A stretch of 64,000 nucleotides of DNA from Clavibacter sp. VKM Ac-2873 (GCF_015351075.1 NZ_JADKRS010000002.1:62001-126000); one strand, 5' to 3'. Shown: positions 25,255-38,763, counted from the stretch's first letter. Numbers and translations are program-made. Notes: generated from the letters alone by a model not told the origin.

Positions 25255-25881
25255 TTGGGTCTGTCACGCAAGAACAAGAAGGAGTTGGCGAAGCTCCGCA
25301 CCCACGCGGCCGCCGTCCTCAAGGAGCAGCGCGAGGTCCTCGATCGGGCCAATGTCGTCGTGGCCGAGGCCGCGCACACCGCCCGCAAGCTCTCCGACCA
25401 GCACGTCGTCCCCGCTGTCAAGCGCGGTGTCGACGACCACATCCGACCGGGCTACGAGGCCGGCGCCGAGCGCGTCCGCAGCGCGGCCGACTCCGCGTAC
25501 AAGGGCTTCACCCACACGGTCCTCCCGGCCGTCGCCGGTGCTGCGGGATCCGCGGTCGCCGCGACCGAGGGCATCCGCAACAGCAAGCAGGTCAAGGACG
25601 CGGTCAAGAAGGCCGGCAAGGTGTCCTCCAAGGCGCAGGAGTTCGGCAAGCACTACGTCGACAACGGCCGCTCGTACGTGGGCCGCTACGTCCCCCAGGT
25701 CGCGCCCGCGAAGAAGGGCCTCGGCTTCGGTGGAGTCGCCCTCATCGCGCTCGGCGTCGTCGTGGTCGGCGGCGTCGGCTACGCGCTGTACCAGACGTTC
25801 CGCGCGGATGACGACCTGTGGATCGCCGACGACGAGCCCGAGGCCGTCGACGCGACCTCCAAGGGCCAGCCCACCAGCTGA
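25255..25881 (+). CDS. membrane-anchored helical protein of unknown function
   Basis: About 208 residues. The start is set at TTG 25255 (LGLSRKNKKE), preceded by GGAGG with five bases spacing; an in-frame ATG at 25243 is possible. The long N-terminal part is Ala/Lys/Val-rich and probably helical or coiled-coil (about 1-150). One transmembrane segment follows (about 163-184, GFGGVALIALGVVVVGGVGYALY), with a short acidic C-terminal tail (DDDLWIADDEPEAVD). Relatives in this family of bacteria are sometimes labelled helicase, but I see no nucleotide-binding motif, so that label should not be used. Confidence 0.82.
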   Translation: MGLSRKNKKELAKLRTHAAAVLKEQREVLDRANVVVAEAAHTARKLSDQHVVPAVKRGVDDHIRPGYEAGAERVRSAADSAYKGFTHTVLPAVAGAAGSAVAATEGIRNSKQVKDAVKKAGKVSSKAQEFGKHYVDNGRSYVGRYVPQVAPAKKGLGFGGVALIALGVVVVGGVGYALYQTFRADDDLWIADDEPEAVDATSKGQPTS

Positions 25882-25912
25882 TCCTCGCTCCTCGATCGCC
25901 CCGCGATCCCCC

Positions 25913-25946
25913 GAAGGCCCGGACACCGAGAGGTGGCCGGGCCTTC
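25913..25946 (+). terminator. terminator after the membrane protein gene
   Basis: A ten-base stem (GAAGGCCCGG/CCGGGCCTTC) is extended by an inner CACC/GGTG pair with a GAGA loop. It begins 31 bases after the stop. The stem is also suited to stop transcripts coming from the opposite side. Confidence 0.65.
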
Positions 25947-26053
25947 CTCGTGCGGACGTCGTCGCGGTGTCGGATGCCGATGACGACGCATCACGGAGAC
26001 GCGATGCCGACGACGGCCGGCGACCAGGGAGGCGCCCGATGACGGGCGGTATG

Positions 26054-26126
26054 TGGAGTCACGGGGAATCGAACCCCGGACCTCCTGCTTGCAAAGCAGG
26101 CGCTCTACCAATTGAGCTATGACCCC
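26054..26126 (-). tRNA. tRNA-Ala(TGC)
   Basis: A 73-nt tRNA with acceptor stem GGGGTCA/TGACTCC, D-arm AGCTCAATTGGTAGAGC, anticodon arm CCTGCTTTGCAAGCAGG (anticodon TGC) and T-arm CCGGGGTTCGATTCCCCG. The CCA end is not encoded. It lies downstream of gyrB-gyrA-DUF3566 and tRNA-Ile, a classical actinobacterial order. Confidence 0.96.
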
Positions 26127-26205
26127 GATCGGCGAGCCTCGGACCGCCGTGCGGCCTGCCGACTCGATTCCCGCCACGCCCCCGGATCGAGCGGATCCGG
26201 GGTGT

Positions 26206-26282
26206 TGGTGGGGATACCAGGATTTGAACCTGGGACCTCTTCATTATCAGTGAAGCGCTCTAACCAACTGAGCTATATCCCC
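26206..26282 (-). tRNA. tRNA-Ile(GAT)
   Basis: Acceptor stem GGGGATA/TATCCCC with encoded CCA (26206-26208), D-arm AGCTCAGTTGGTTAGAGC, anticodon arm CTTCACTGATAATGAAG (anticodon GAT) and T-arm CCAGGTTCAAATCCTGG. It precedes tRNA-Ala on the same strand by about 80 bases. Confidence 0.96.
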
Positions 26283-26330
26283 ATCGGGCAGGTACACGTT
26301 ACCGTACGCCTGCCCGTTTCTCCCAATCGG

Positions 26331-26730
26331 CTACGCGTTGGTGAAGCCGACGAGGACGCCGCCCGTGATGCGCACGCTCAGGTTGTAGAGCAGCGCGGCC
26401 ACGGCGCCGAGCACGGTGCCGACGACGATGTTGAGCACGGCCACGACGATCGCGAAGCCGAGCACCTGGCCCAGGCCGAAGACGTCCTGGAGGGAGAAGT
26501 CCGCGGATCCGGATACCTCCTGGAACAGCTGGTCGACCGTGCCGAAGACGTTCGTGGTCTGGAGCACGACGTAGATGAGGAACGTCGCGACCACGGTGAT
26601 GATGCCGAGCACCACGGAGAAGAGGAACGCGAGCTTCAGCGCCGACCAGAAGTCGACGTACACGAGCTTGAGACGCACCTGCTTGGTGGTGGTGGCCCGC
26701 GACGACTTCTTCGCGAGCTTCTCGGCGACA

Positions 26731-26738
<8 letters not shown>
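26331..26738 (-). CDS. DUF3566 membrane protein
   Basis: A 135-residue protein with a basic N-terminus and two long transmembrane helices (about 32-55 and 88-115). It has a [16 protein letters not shown] signature typical of the DUF3566 proteins encoded directly after gyrA throughout actinobacteria. The function is unknown. The ATG overlaps the end of gyrA by eight bases, so translation is coupled. Confidence 0.9.
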
Positions 26739-29418
<2,680 letters not shown>

Positions 29419-29500
29419 GGAGGTCCCGTTCAGAGGTCGGTGGATCGTGGGGTCGGCATGGGGCGGCGGTCGGCATGGGGCCGTACCGCCGCCCGGTCGA

Positions 29501-31618
<2,118 letters not shown>

Positions 31619-31652
31619 GGGACCGTCGTCCCTGGACTGCGGGCGACCCCTC

Positions 31653-31658
31653 ATTCTA
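31653..31658 (-). promoter_or_regulatory. probable -10 element of gyrB
   Basis: TAGAAT on the minus strand, 107 bases before the gyrB ATG, lies in an AT-rich pocket after dciA. No -35 match is obvious. Gyrase promoters are often supercoiling-sensitive. Confidence 0.45.
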
Positions 31659-31734
31659 TCGCAGGAGTACGCTTCGCACCGCCTATCCGGCCGTCTGACG
31701 CGTTTTCGTGGCGGGGGTGACCTGATTCGCCTCC

Positions 31735-32247
31735 CTAGCCGTAGGTATCGCGCGGGCCCCGCCCTGGGATCGACCTGGGACCCTTTTTCCAGGACGGGGC
31801 GTTGGGCCCCTGGAAGCGGATCGACCGGATGCCGGCGTCCGGGAAGCGCTCGGCGATGCGCGTGGTGATCTCCACGCGCATCAGCCGCAGCTGCGTCGCC
31901 CACGCCGTCGACTCGCACTCGACCGTGAGGAGGCCGTCCTCGATGCCGACGGGGGACGAGTGCACGGCGGTCTCCTCGCCGGCGATCGTCGTCCACGCCG
32001 CCATGAGCTCGGCCTGCGACAGCGAGGAGGTCCACCCCATCCGCGAGGTCAGGGAGTCCATGACGTTCCCGAGGGAATCGGGATCCCGTCCGGGCTGGAA
32101 CGGCGAGCTGCCCGCCTTCTGCTCCCGTCGCTTGCGTGCGGACGGCGACCGCACGGACGCGTCGCCGAACACACGACGGAAGCGACGGTAGACGGCGACC
32201 GCCTCGGACTCGGGGAGCGGTCCGCCGTCGGCCGCGCGGGGGATCAC
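31735..32247 (-). CDS. dciA: DciA family replicative helicase operator (DUF721)
   Basis: A 170-residue basic protein with the DUF721 core (LTSRMGWTSSLSQAELMAAWTTIAGEETAVHS and GLLTVECESTAWATQLRLM, read in parts). DciA loads or activates the DnaB helicase in bacteria that lack DnaC/DnaI; dnaB is at 55.5 kb in this window. Its start overlaps the recF stop by four bases (ATGA). The gene order dnaN-gnd-recF-dciA-gyrB is standard for actinobacteria. Confidence 0.92.
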   Translation of the reverse strand: MIPRAADGGPLPESEAVAVYRRFRRVFGDASVRSPSARKRREQKAGSSPFQPGRDPDSLGNVMDSLTSRMGWTSSLSQAELMAAWTTIAGEETAVHSSPVGIEDGLLTVECESTAWATQLRLMRVEITTRIAERFPDAGIRSIRFQGPNAPSWKKGPRSIPGRGPRDTYG

Positions 32248-33446
32248 GCGTCTCCCCCGTCGTCGTCGCCCGGCCGCGGCGCCGCCACGATCTCGCCCGC
32301 CCGGATGTGCACGGCGTTCGCGGCCAGGTGCTCCGGCACGTCCTCGAACACCGCGGCCGTGATGAGCACCTGCTCGAACCCGGTGACCGCGTCCGCGAGG
32401 CGCCCGCGTCTGGCCTGGTCGAGCTCGGCGAAGACGTCATCGAGGATCAGCACCGGATCCCCCGTCTGCGAGTCACGGCGCAGCAGCTCGGCCGACGCGA
32501 GCTTGAGCGCCAGCGCGAACGACCACGACTCCCCGTGGCTGGCGTAGCCCTTCGCCGGTAACCTGTTGAGCCGGAACAGGAGGTCGTCGCGGTGCGGTCC
32601 GACCAGGGTCAGCCCCCGCTCGAGCTCGCGGGGCCGCATCCGGGCGATGGCGGACGCGAACACGGGGACGACGTCCTCCGTCCGGGTGAAGCTCCCGCCG
32701 TCGCGTGCTCCCGACTCGTCCACGACGTCGTCCTCGCCCGGGTCGTCCGCCAGGATGCTCAGCTCCGGGCGCGCCGACGGGCCGTGGTCGGATCCCGCCA
32801 CCGCCAGGTACGCGCGCGCGAGCTCCGGCTGGAGCGCCTCGACCAGGGCGCCGCGCGCCGCGATGATCTGCGAGCCGATCGTGACGAGCCGCTCGTCCCA
32901 GATGTCGAGGGTGCCGAGCTGGTCGGCCTTCATCCCCCGCGCCCGAGCGGACTTGAGCAGGGTGTTCCGCTGCTTCAACGCCCGGTCGTAGTCCGACAGC
33001 ACGCCGGAGAGCCGTGGTGCGCGCAGCACGAGCAGCTGGTCGAGCAACCGTCGCCGTCCCGACGGATCCCCGCGCACGAGAGCCAGGTCCTCCGGCGCGA
33101 AGAGCACGCTCGAGAAGTACCGCGGGAGCTCCCGCGGCTTGGTCGGGGTGCTGTTCACCTGCGCCCGGTTCGCCGACGAGCGGTTGATCTGCACCTCCAC
33201 CCGGAGCTCCCGGCCCGCGTGCTGCAGCAGCGCCCGGATGACGGCCGAGTCCGCGCCCTGCCGGATGAGCGCCTGGTCGGTGGAGACGCGGTGCGACCCG
33301 AGCGTGCTCAGGAAGCCCAGCGCCTCCACCAGGTTCGTCTTACCCTGCCCGTTGCTCCCCACGAAGAGGGTGGCGCCGGGCAGGAGCGCGACGTCCGCGC
33401 GGGTGTAGTTGCGGAAGTCACCCAGGGAGAGGTGACGGACGATCAT
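32244..33446 (-). CDS. recF: DNA replication and repair protein RecF
   Basis: A 400-residue SMC-like ATPase. Walker A FVGSNGQGKTNLVEA, the signature region (LNRLPAKGYASHGESWSFALALK) and Walker B LILDDVFAELD are all present. RecF helps load RecA at gapped DNA with RecO and RecR. Start ATG, seven bases after the gnd stop; it overlaps dciA at its end. Confidence 0.96.
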   Translation of the reverse strand: MIVRHLSLGDFRNYTRADVALLPGATLFVGSNGQGKTNLVEALGFLSTLGSHRVSTDQALIRQGADSAVIRALLQHAGRELRVEVQINRSSANRAQVNSTPTKPRELPRYFSSVLFAPEDLALVRGDPSGRRRLLDQLLVLRAPRLSGVLSDYDRALKQRNTLLKSARARGMKADQLGTLDIWDERLVTIGSQIIAARGALVEALQPELARAYLAVAGSDHGPSARPELSILADDPGEDDVVDESGARDGGSFTRTEDVVPVFASAIARMRPRELERGLTLVGPHRDDLLFRLNRLPAKGYASHGESWSFALALKLASAELLRRDSQTGDPVLILDDVFAELDQARRGRLADAVTGFEQVLITAAVFEDVPEHLAANAVHIRAGEIVAAPRPGDDDGGDA

Positions 33447-33453
33447 CCGGTGG

Positions 33454-34341
33454 TCAGGACTTCTTCTGCACCGAGTGGCCGCCGAACTGGTTGCGCAGCG
33501 CCGCGACGGCCTTCATGGCCGGGGAGTCCTCCTGGCGGGAGGAGAAGCGCGCGAAGATCGACGCGCTGATGGCGGGCATCGGGACGGCGTTGTCGAGCGC
33601 CTCCTCGATCGTCCACCGGCCCTCGCCGGAGTCCTGCACGAAGCCCTCGATGTCCTCGAAGCCCGGGTCCTCCTTGAGCGCCTTGACCAGGAGCTCGAGC
33701 AGCCATGAGCGGACGACCGTGCCGCGCTGCCACGCCTCGAACGTGCCCGTGACGTCCTTGATGATGTCCGTGCGCGCCGCGAGGAGCTCGTAGCCCTCGG
33801 CGAAGGACTGCATCATGGCGTACTCGATGCCGTTGTGGACCATCTTCGCGTAGTGACCCGCGCCGGAGTCGCCCACGTGCACGAAGCCCTCCTCGCGGGG
33901 ACCCTCCGGACGCAGCGCGTCGAAGACGGGCATCGCGCGCTGGACCTGCTCGACGGGGCCGCCGACCATGAGGCCATAGCCGTTCTCGAGGCCCCACACA
34001 CCGCCGGAGACGCCGGCGTCGACGAAGTCGATGCCCTTCTCCTTCAGCAGGCCCGCGTGGGCGAAGTCGTCCGTGAACTTGGAGTTGCCGCCATCGATCA
34101 CGAGATCGCCCGGCTGCAGGATGCGGGCGAGGTCGCCGACGACGTTCTGCGTGACCTTGCCGGCCGGGACCATGACCCAGACGAGGCGCGGGGCGGGCAG
34201 AGCGGCGGCGAGGTCGTCGAGGGTGGCCACGTCGGAGACGTCGGGATTGGTGTCGTATCCGGTCACCTCGATGCCGTTCGCCTCGAGGCGCGCGCGCATG
34301 CGGGCGCCCATCTTGCCGAGTCCGACGAGTCCGATGTGCAT
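33454..34341 (-). CDS. gnd: 6-phosphogluconate dehydrogenase, short decarboxylating type
   Basis: A 295-residue enzyme, much shorter than the classical 470-residue Gnd. The Rossmann loop GLVGLGKMGARM is followed by GYDTNPD, where an Asp after the second strand suggests NAD rather than NADP. The substrate motif GGNSKFTDD and catalytic Lys region (GAGHYAKMVHNGIEY) are present. It converts 6-phosphogluconate to ribulose-5-phosphate and CO2. A sugar enzyme between dnaN and recF is a characteristic actinobacterial arrangement. Confidence 0.93.
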   Translation of the reverse strand: MHIGLVGLGKMGARMRARLEANGIEVTGYDTNPDVSDVATLDDLAAALPAPRLVWVMVPAGKVTQNVVGDLARILQPGDLVIDGGNSKFTDDFAHAGLLKEKGIDFVDAGVSGGVWGLENGYGLMVGGPVEQVQRAMPVFDALRPEGPREEGFVHVGDSGAGHYAKMVHNGIEYAMMQSFAEGYELLAARTDIIKDVTGTFEAWQRGTVVRSWLLELLVKALKEDPGFEDIEGFVQDSGEGRWTIEEALDNAVPMPAISASIFARFSSRQEDSPAMKAVAALRNQFGGHSVQKKS

Positions 34342-34361
34342 GTTCTCTCCTTGATCGCGGT

Positions 34362-35513
34362 CTAGCGCAGCAACAGGTTGGGCTGCAGCAGGTACCGGTA
34401 GTTGTCAGCACCGGCCTGGTCCTTGGAGGACTGGCTCGTGATGAGCACGGGGCCGGGCTTGTTGGGGTTGTCCGTCTTCGTGAACGAGAGGCGGACGAAC
34501 TCGGAGTGGACGGCGCCGAGGCCGTCCAGCAGGAACTGGGGCTTCAGCGACACCACGGTGTCGACGCCGGTGAGGAGGGCGTCGATGTTCTCCGATGCCT
34601 GCGCGTGCTCGGAGCCGATCGCCTCGAGCGTCAGCCCGTCGATCGTGAAGGTGAAGCGCAGGGCCGCCTCGCGCTCCAGCACCAGCTGGACGCGGCGCGT
34701 CGCCTCGATGAGGTCGGCGGTGTTGATGACCGCGTAGTTGTCGACCGTCTCGGGGAACAGGCGCTTGACCGGGGGGAAGTTGCCGCGGATCAGCAGGGAC
34801 GTGACGGTCTTCCTGTCCGCGCTGAAGGCGATGAGCTGGCGGTCGTCGGTGTCCGTGATGGCGACCGAGATGGTGCCGCTGTGGCCGAAGGTCTTCCCGA
34901 TCTCCTGCAGCGTGCGGGCGGGGACGAGCGCGGTGCGGCTCGTGCCGTCGGTCGCGGAGTCTCCCCCGTCCCAGTCGATCTCGCGCACGGCGACCCGGTA
35001 GCGGTCGGTGGCGATGAGGCCGAGGCTGGTCTCCCCCACCTCGAGCTGCACGCCGGTGATCACGGGCGTCACGTCGTCGCGCGAGGCGGCGACGGCGACC
35101 TGCGAGACGGCTGCCGCGAACTGCTCTGCCGGCAGGAGGCCGGACTGCTCCGAGATCTGCGGCAGCGTCGGGTACTCCTCGACCGGCATGCTCAGCAGCG
35201 TGAAGTGCGCGGAGCCGCACGAGACGGTGATCTTCGACTCCTCGGTCGTGAAGCGGACCGGGGCGTTGGGGAGCCGGTTGGCGATGTCGGCGAGGAGACG
35301 GCCGGAGACCAGGACGCGCCCGGGCTCCTCGATGTCAGCCTGGATCTGCGTGCGCGCCGAGACCTCGTAGTCGAACGACGACAGCGTCAGTCCGTCCTCG
35401 GTCGCCTCGATGAGCACTCCGCTCAGGATCGGGAGGGTCGTGCGCTGCGGCAGGAGCTTGACGGCGAAGGACACCGCCTCGCTGAAGACGTCCCTGTTGA
35501 CTTGGAACTTCAC
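34362..35513 (-). CDS. dnaN: DNA polymerase III beta subunit (sliding clamp)
   Basis: A 383-residue clamp with three repeated beta-clamp domains; N-terminus VKFQVNRDVFSEAVSFAVKL and C-terminal region near NYRYLLQPNLLLR. The start is GTG at 35513 with GAGGGG seven bases upstream; an upstream in-frame extension of about 36 residues has no support. The clamp holds polymerase on DNA and binds many replication and repair proteins. oriC lies immediately upstream. Confidence 0.97.
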   Translation of the reverse strand: MKFQVNRDVFSEAVSFAVKLLPQRTTLPILSGVLIEATEDGLTLSSFDYEVSARTQIQADIEEPGRVLVSGRLLADIANRLPNAPVRFTTEESKITVSCGSAHFTLLSMPVEEYPTLPQISEQSGLLPAEQFAAAVSQVAVAASRDDVTPVITGVQLEVGETSLGLIATDRYRVAVREIDWDGGDSATDGTSRTALVPARTLQEIGKTFGHSGTISVAITDTDDRQLIAFSADRKTVTSLLIRGNFPPVKRLFPETVDNYAVINTADLIEATRRVQLVLEREAALRFTFTIDGLTLEAIGSEHAQASENIDALLTGVDTVVSLKPQFLLDGLGAVHSEFVRLSFTKTDNPNKPGPVLITSQSSKDQAGADNYRYLLQPNLLLR

Positions 35514-36053
35514 GTTGTGGACCCCTCGATGAGCGGAAGATTTGTCGGTCAATGCTAGCCGTGCCGACGGGGGACCCCACGACCGTCGATCCCTCCACAC
35601 CCTGAGGTTCTTGGGCGACATCCAATGAAGGGTTTAAGGATCAATAGTCTTAACCGCTGTGGAATCTGTGGACAACTCCCGGAGTCCCGGTGATCGAGAG
35701 GGAACTACACGTCTGCAAGATGTGGGGCGGGTGTGGAGCTGCCTGGGGACTCGGCGGACTGCCGATGCAGCGAGGATCCCGGTTCCACAGGCCGGGTCCG
35801 CGAACCCACATCGGCTCCGGCGGTTCTCCACAGTTATCCACACTCTGTGCACACTGTGGGGAACGGCGGATCCTGCCCCTGTCGGCCCTCTCTCGGCGCC
35901 GGTGGGGGCACGGTCGGACGCCGCCGACGCCCTCAGCGGTGCGATGGGCTCTCGGCCGTCCCTCCGTGGACGCACAGAAGGGGTCGGACCACGTGGTCCG
36001 ACCCCTTCGCTGCTCCATCCCTGCACGTGCTCCTGCCGCCCGTGCAGAGGGCG
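35514..36053. other. oriC, chromosome replication origin
   Basis: The 540-base gap between dnaN and dnaA contains several DnaA boxes: TTATCCACA (perfect, 35834-35842), TTCTCCACA (35824-35832), TGTGGACAA (35667-35675) directly behind TGTGGAATC (35658-35666), and TGTGGGGAA (35855-35863). An AT-richer stretch at about 35623-35655 (GGGTTTAAGGATCAATAGTCTTAA is read in parts) is the best candidate for the unwinding element. Gene order and box density match actinobacterial origins. The right end carries a perfect 30-base palindrome (35978-36007). Confidence 0.88.
35978..36007. terminator. perfect 30-bp palindrome at the dnaA 3' end (terminator or binding site)
   Basis: Two 15-base arms AAGGGGTCGGACCAC/GTGGTCCGACCCCTT meet without a spacer, 46 bases beyond the dnaA stop. 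As RNA it would form a strong hairpin that could end dnaA transcription before it enters oriC. As DNA it is a symmetric site that could bind a dimeric protein or extrude as a cruciform. The centre CCACGTGG resembles half of a parS-like core but is not parS. Confidence 0.6.
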
Positions 36054-37484
36054 TCACATCTTGCCGTAGCGGTGGTTCTGCTTGATCCGGCTGGTCAGCT
36101 CCGTCACCTGGTTGTAGATGGAGCGGCGCTCCTTCATGAGCTCGGTGATCTTCTTGTTGGCGTACATCACCGTCGTGTGGTCGCGGTTGCCGAACAGCTG
36201 GCCGATCTTCGGCAGGGAGAGGTTCGTCAGCTCGCGGCAGAGGTACATGGCGATCTGGCGGGCGGTGGCGACGGCCTGCGAGCGGGAGGAGCCGTAGAGG
36301 TCGTCGACCGTGAGCTTGAAGTAGGCCGCGGTGTGGTTGATGATGTCGACCGGCGCGATGACGTTGTCCTCGTCGAGCGTGATGAGGTCCTTCAGCACGG
36401 TCTGAACGAGGGCCAGGTCGACGGGCGTCTTGTTCAAGCTCGCGAACGCCGTGACGCGGATGAGGGTGCCCTCGAGCTCGCGGATGTTCGACGTGACCTT
36501 GGTGGCCATGTACTCGAGGATGTCGTCCGGCACCTGGAGCTTCTCGCTCTGCGCCTTCTTGCGGAGGATCGCGATGCGCGTCTCGAGGTCGGGCGCCTGG
36601 ACGTCCGTGATGAGGCCCCACTCGAAGCGCGAGCGCATGCGGTCCTCGAACCCCGTCAGGTGCTTCGGCGGCAGGTCGCTCGTGATGACCACCTGCTTGT
36701 TGTGGTCGTGGAGCGTGTTGAAGGTGTGGAAGAAGGCCTCCTGCGTGGAGTCCTTGCCCTGGAGGAACTGGATGTCGTCGATCAGGAGGATGTCGTTGTC
36801 GCGGTACCGCGACTGGAACAGCGACGACCGGTTGTTCGCGATCGAGTTGATGAAGTCGTTGGTGAACTCCTCGGAGCTCACGTACCTCACCCGGATCCCC
36901 GGGTACAGGCTGATGGCGTAGTGACCGATGGCGTGCAGCAGGTGCGTCTTGCCGAGGCCGGAGTCGCCGTAGATGAAGAGCGGGTTGTAGGCCTTGGCCG
37001 GGGCCTCGGCCACGGCGACGGCTGCGGCGTGCGCGAAGCGGTTGGACCCGCCGATCACGAAGGTGTCGAAGCCGTACTTCGGGTTGAGGCGCGAATCGCC
37101 GCGGGAGGGCGACGCCGGCAGACCCGGGTTGTCGGCGGGCGCGGTGATGGTGGGCGTCTCGATATAGGGCTGCTCCGCGGGCTCGGGGTGCTGGGCGAAG
37201 GCGTCCTGCGCGATCTCGGGGTTGACGACGATGGCGAAGTTGCTCACGCCGGCCGCCTCGTCGAGCGACCCGATGGCATTGAGGAGGGGCACCCGGATGC
37301 GCTGCTCGAGCATGCCCCGGGTGAGGTCGTTCGGCACCTCGAGGTAGAGCGTGCCGGTCATGACGCCCTTCGGCTCCACCAGGCTGATGAAGCCGTGCAG
37401 CTGCGGGGTGATCCGGTCGTCCGCGGTGAGGGCGGCGAGCACCTTCTGCCAGATCGCGTGCGTCGGGTCGGAGCGGTCGGACAT
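36054..37484 (-). CDS. dnaA: chromosomal replication initiator DnaA
   Basis: A 476-residue AAA+ initiator. Domain I (about 1-90) starts MSDRSDPTHAIWQKVL. Domain III has Walker A GDSGLGKTHLL and Walker B LLIDDIQF. Domain IV carries the DnaA-box binding signature GNRDHTTVMYANKKI. The ATG at 37484 follows GGGGAAAC; a longer upstream frame is not supported. DnaA-ATP binds oriC boxes and opens the duplex. DnaA-box-like sites upstream (37657-37677 and 37818-37826) suggest autoregulation. Confidence 0.98.
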   Translation of the reverse strand: MSDRSDPTHAIWQKVLAALTADDRITPQLHGFISLVEPKGVMTGTLYLEVPNDLTRGMLEQRIRVPLLNAIGSLDEAAGVSNFAIVVNPEIAQDAFAQHPEPAEQPYIETPTITAPADNPGLPASPSRGDSRLNPKYGFDTFVIGGSNRFAHAAAVAVAEAPAKAYNPLFIYGDSGLGKTHLLHAIGHYAISLYPGIRVRYVSSEEFTNDFINSIANNRSSLFQSRYRDNDILLIDDIQFLQGKDSTQEAFFHTFNTLHDHNKQVVITSDLPPKHLTGFEDRMRSRFEWGLITDVQAPDLETRIAILRKKAQSEKLQVPDDILEYMATKVTSNIRELEGTLIRVTAFASLNKTPVDLALVQTVLKDLITLDEDNVIAPVDIINHTAAYFKLTVDDLYGSSRSQAVATARQIAMYLCRELTNLSLPKIGQLFGNRDHTTVMYANKKITELMKERRSIYNQVTELTSRIKQNHRYGKM

Positions 37485-37962
37485 GTTTCCCCATCTGCCG
37501 TCACCAGGCTCGGTCCCGCGGCTGGTGCCGGGGCCGCCACGCGGTGCGCGGACTGCTGTCGACGCTGGAAGGGCGTCGCGGTCGTGCGTGCGGCGTCCGT
37601 CCCCGGAGGCTCCGAGGGTGCGGACCATCCCGGTACCGCGACCGCGGACAGCATAGTTACTCACAGGGTTATGCACCCTGTGTGCGAACGGGCCGTCAGC
37701 ACCGCGCGGGCGATCCCCGACGCGTCGCGGCCACGCCACACGGTAGCCACTGTCGGAGATCCGGACAAATCGACCCTATCGACGGCGGCATGTCGATACC
37801 GGCCGATGGCCGATCTGTGTGGATAATCACGATCCGCCCCGCGGGTTTGACCGGAGGCCCCCCGCCCCGTAGATTTAGGCAGTTGACCCAGCCCTTCGAG
37901 GCTGCCCCATCTTCCCAGCCGCACTCGTCGGCCCCGTGGACCAACCTGAGTGGAGACTCACC
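37485..37962. other. dnaA-rpmH divergent regulatory region
   Basis: About 480 bases without a credible gene. The dnaA side has a candidate minus-strand -10 TATGCT (37650-37655) and DnaA-box-like TTACTCACA (37657-37665) and TTATGCACC (37669-37677). A perfect box TGTGGATAA lies at 37818-37826. The rpmH side has TAGATT at 37870-37875 as a -10, giving a leader of about 80 nt. This arrangement suits DnaA control of its own promoter and perhaps of rpmH; it may also add to the origin. Confidence 0.6.
37870..37875 (+). promoter_or_regulatory. probable -10 element of rpmH-rnpA operon
   Basis: TAGATT lies 87 bases before the rpmH start in an AT-rich pocket (CGTAGATTTAGGCAG). No clear -35 element. Confidence 0.4.
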
Positions 37963-38100
37963 GTGAGCAAGCGCACCTTCCAGCCGAACAACCGCAAGAA
38001 GGCCAAGAAGCACGGCTTCCGCCTTCGCATGCGCACCCGCGCCGGTCGTGCCATCCTCGCCGCCCGCCGTGGCAAGGGGCGCACCGAGCTCTCCGCGTAG
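37963..38100 (+). CDS. rpmH: 50S ribosomal protein L34
   Basis: A 45-residue, very basic protein beginning [20 protein letters not shown] and ending in a GKGRTELSA tail, typical of bL34. The start is GTG at 37963 with GGAG upstream. It is the first gene of the conserved rpmH-rnpA-yidD-yidC-khpB operon that runs away from oriC, so copy number is highest in fast growth. Confidence 0.97.
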   Translation: MSKRTFQPNNRKKAKKHGFRLRMRTRAGRAILAARRGKGRTELSA

Positions 38101-38103
38101 CAC

Positions 38104-38445
38104 GTGCTCGCTCGGCGGAACCGCGTGACGAGCGGTGCGGACTACCGCACCATCGTCAGACGGGGTCGCCGGACGACCACGGGGACCGCGGTCGTGTCCG
38201 CGCTCGCCGGCCCAGCGGATGCGCCGACCCGATTCGGGTTCATCGTGTCGAAGAAGGTCGGCAACGCCGTCACCCGGAACCTGGTCCGCAGGCGGCTGAA
38301 GGCCGTGTCGGCCGGTCTCCTTCCCCGCGTCCCTCCGGGCACGTCCATCGTGATCCGCGTACTGCCAGGCATGGAGCGGACACCGTGGGATACCCTGCAG
38401 GAGGAGATGGCGTCAGCCGTGACGCGGGCCGTGAGGACGATATGA
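38104..38445 (+). CDS. rnpA: ribonuclease P protein component
   Basis: A 113-residue basic protein with the RNR signature in NAVTRNLVRRRLK. It assists the RNase P RNA in cleaving tRNA 5' leaders. GTG start three bases after rpmH; its end overlaps yidD (ATGA). Confidence 0.95.
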   Translation: MLARRNRVTSGADYRTIVRRGRRTTTGTAVVSALAGPADAPTRFGFIVSKKVGNAVTRNLVRRRLKAVSAGLLPRVPPGTSIVIRVLPGMERTPWDTLQEEMASAVTRAVRTI

Positions 38446-38753
38446 AGAGGGTACTGACCTCCGTCGTCCTAGCGCCCCGGAACGCCGCCATCGCTGTGAT
38501 CGCGCTCTATCGACGCGTGGTCTCCCCGCTCTACGGGGACGTCTGCAGGTACTACCCGTCCTGTTCCGCCTACGGCCTCGAGGCCGTCCAGGAGCACGGG
38601 CTCCTCCACGGTGGTCTCCTGGCCGCATGGCGCGTGTGCAGGTGCAATCCCTGGGCGGAGGGCGGCATCGACGACGTCCCTGCTCGTGGGGTCCAGCAGT
38701 ATCGGCGCACGAGGCTCGGATTCGTCGTCGCACCCAGCCACGGAAAGGGCTAA
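38442..38753 (+). CDS. yidD: membrane protein insertion efficiency factor YidD
   Basis: A 103-residue protein with the YidD core (YRRVVSPLYG, RYYPSCSAYGLEAV, CNPWAEGGIDDVP) and its conserved cysteines. It has an amphipathic N-terminus and binds the inner face of the membrane, aiding YidC. Overlaps rnpA by four bases; ten bases before yidC. Confidence 0.94.
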   Translation: MKRVLTSVVLAPRNAAIAVIALYRRVVSPLYGDVCRYYPSCSAYGLEAVQEHGLLHGGLLAAWRVCRCNPWAEGGIDDVPARGVQQYRRTRLGFVVAPSHGKG

Positions 38754-38763
38754 CGACCACCTC

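Noticed and set aside
35514-35621. A longer DnaN N-terminus
   Set aside because: The additional 36 residues do not resemble any clamp and overlap the oriC region.
37485-37739. A longer DnaA N-terminus
   Set aside because: The added residues are Arg/Gly-rich and unlike domain I, while MSDRSDPTH is typical and has a ribosome-binding site.
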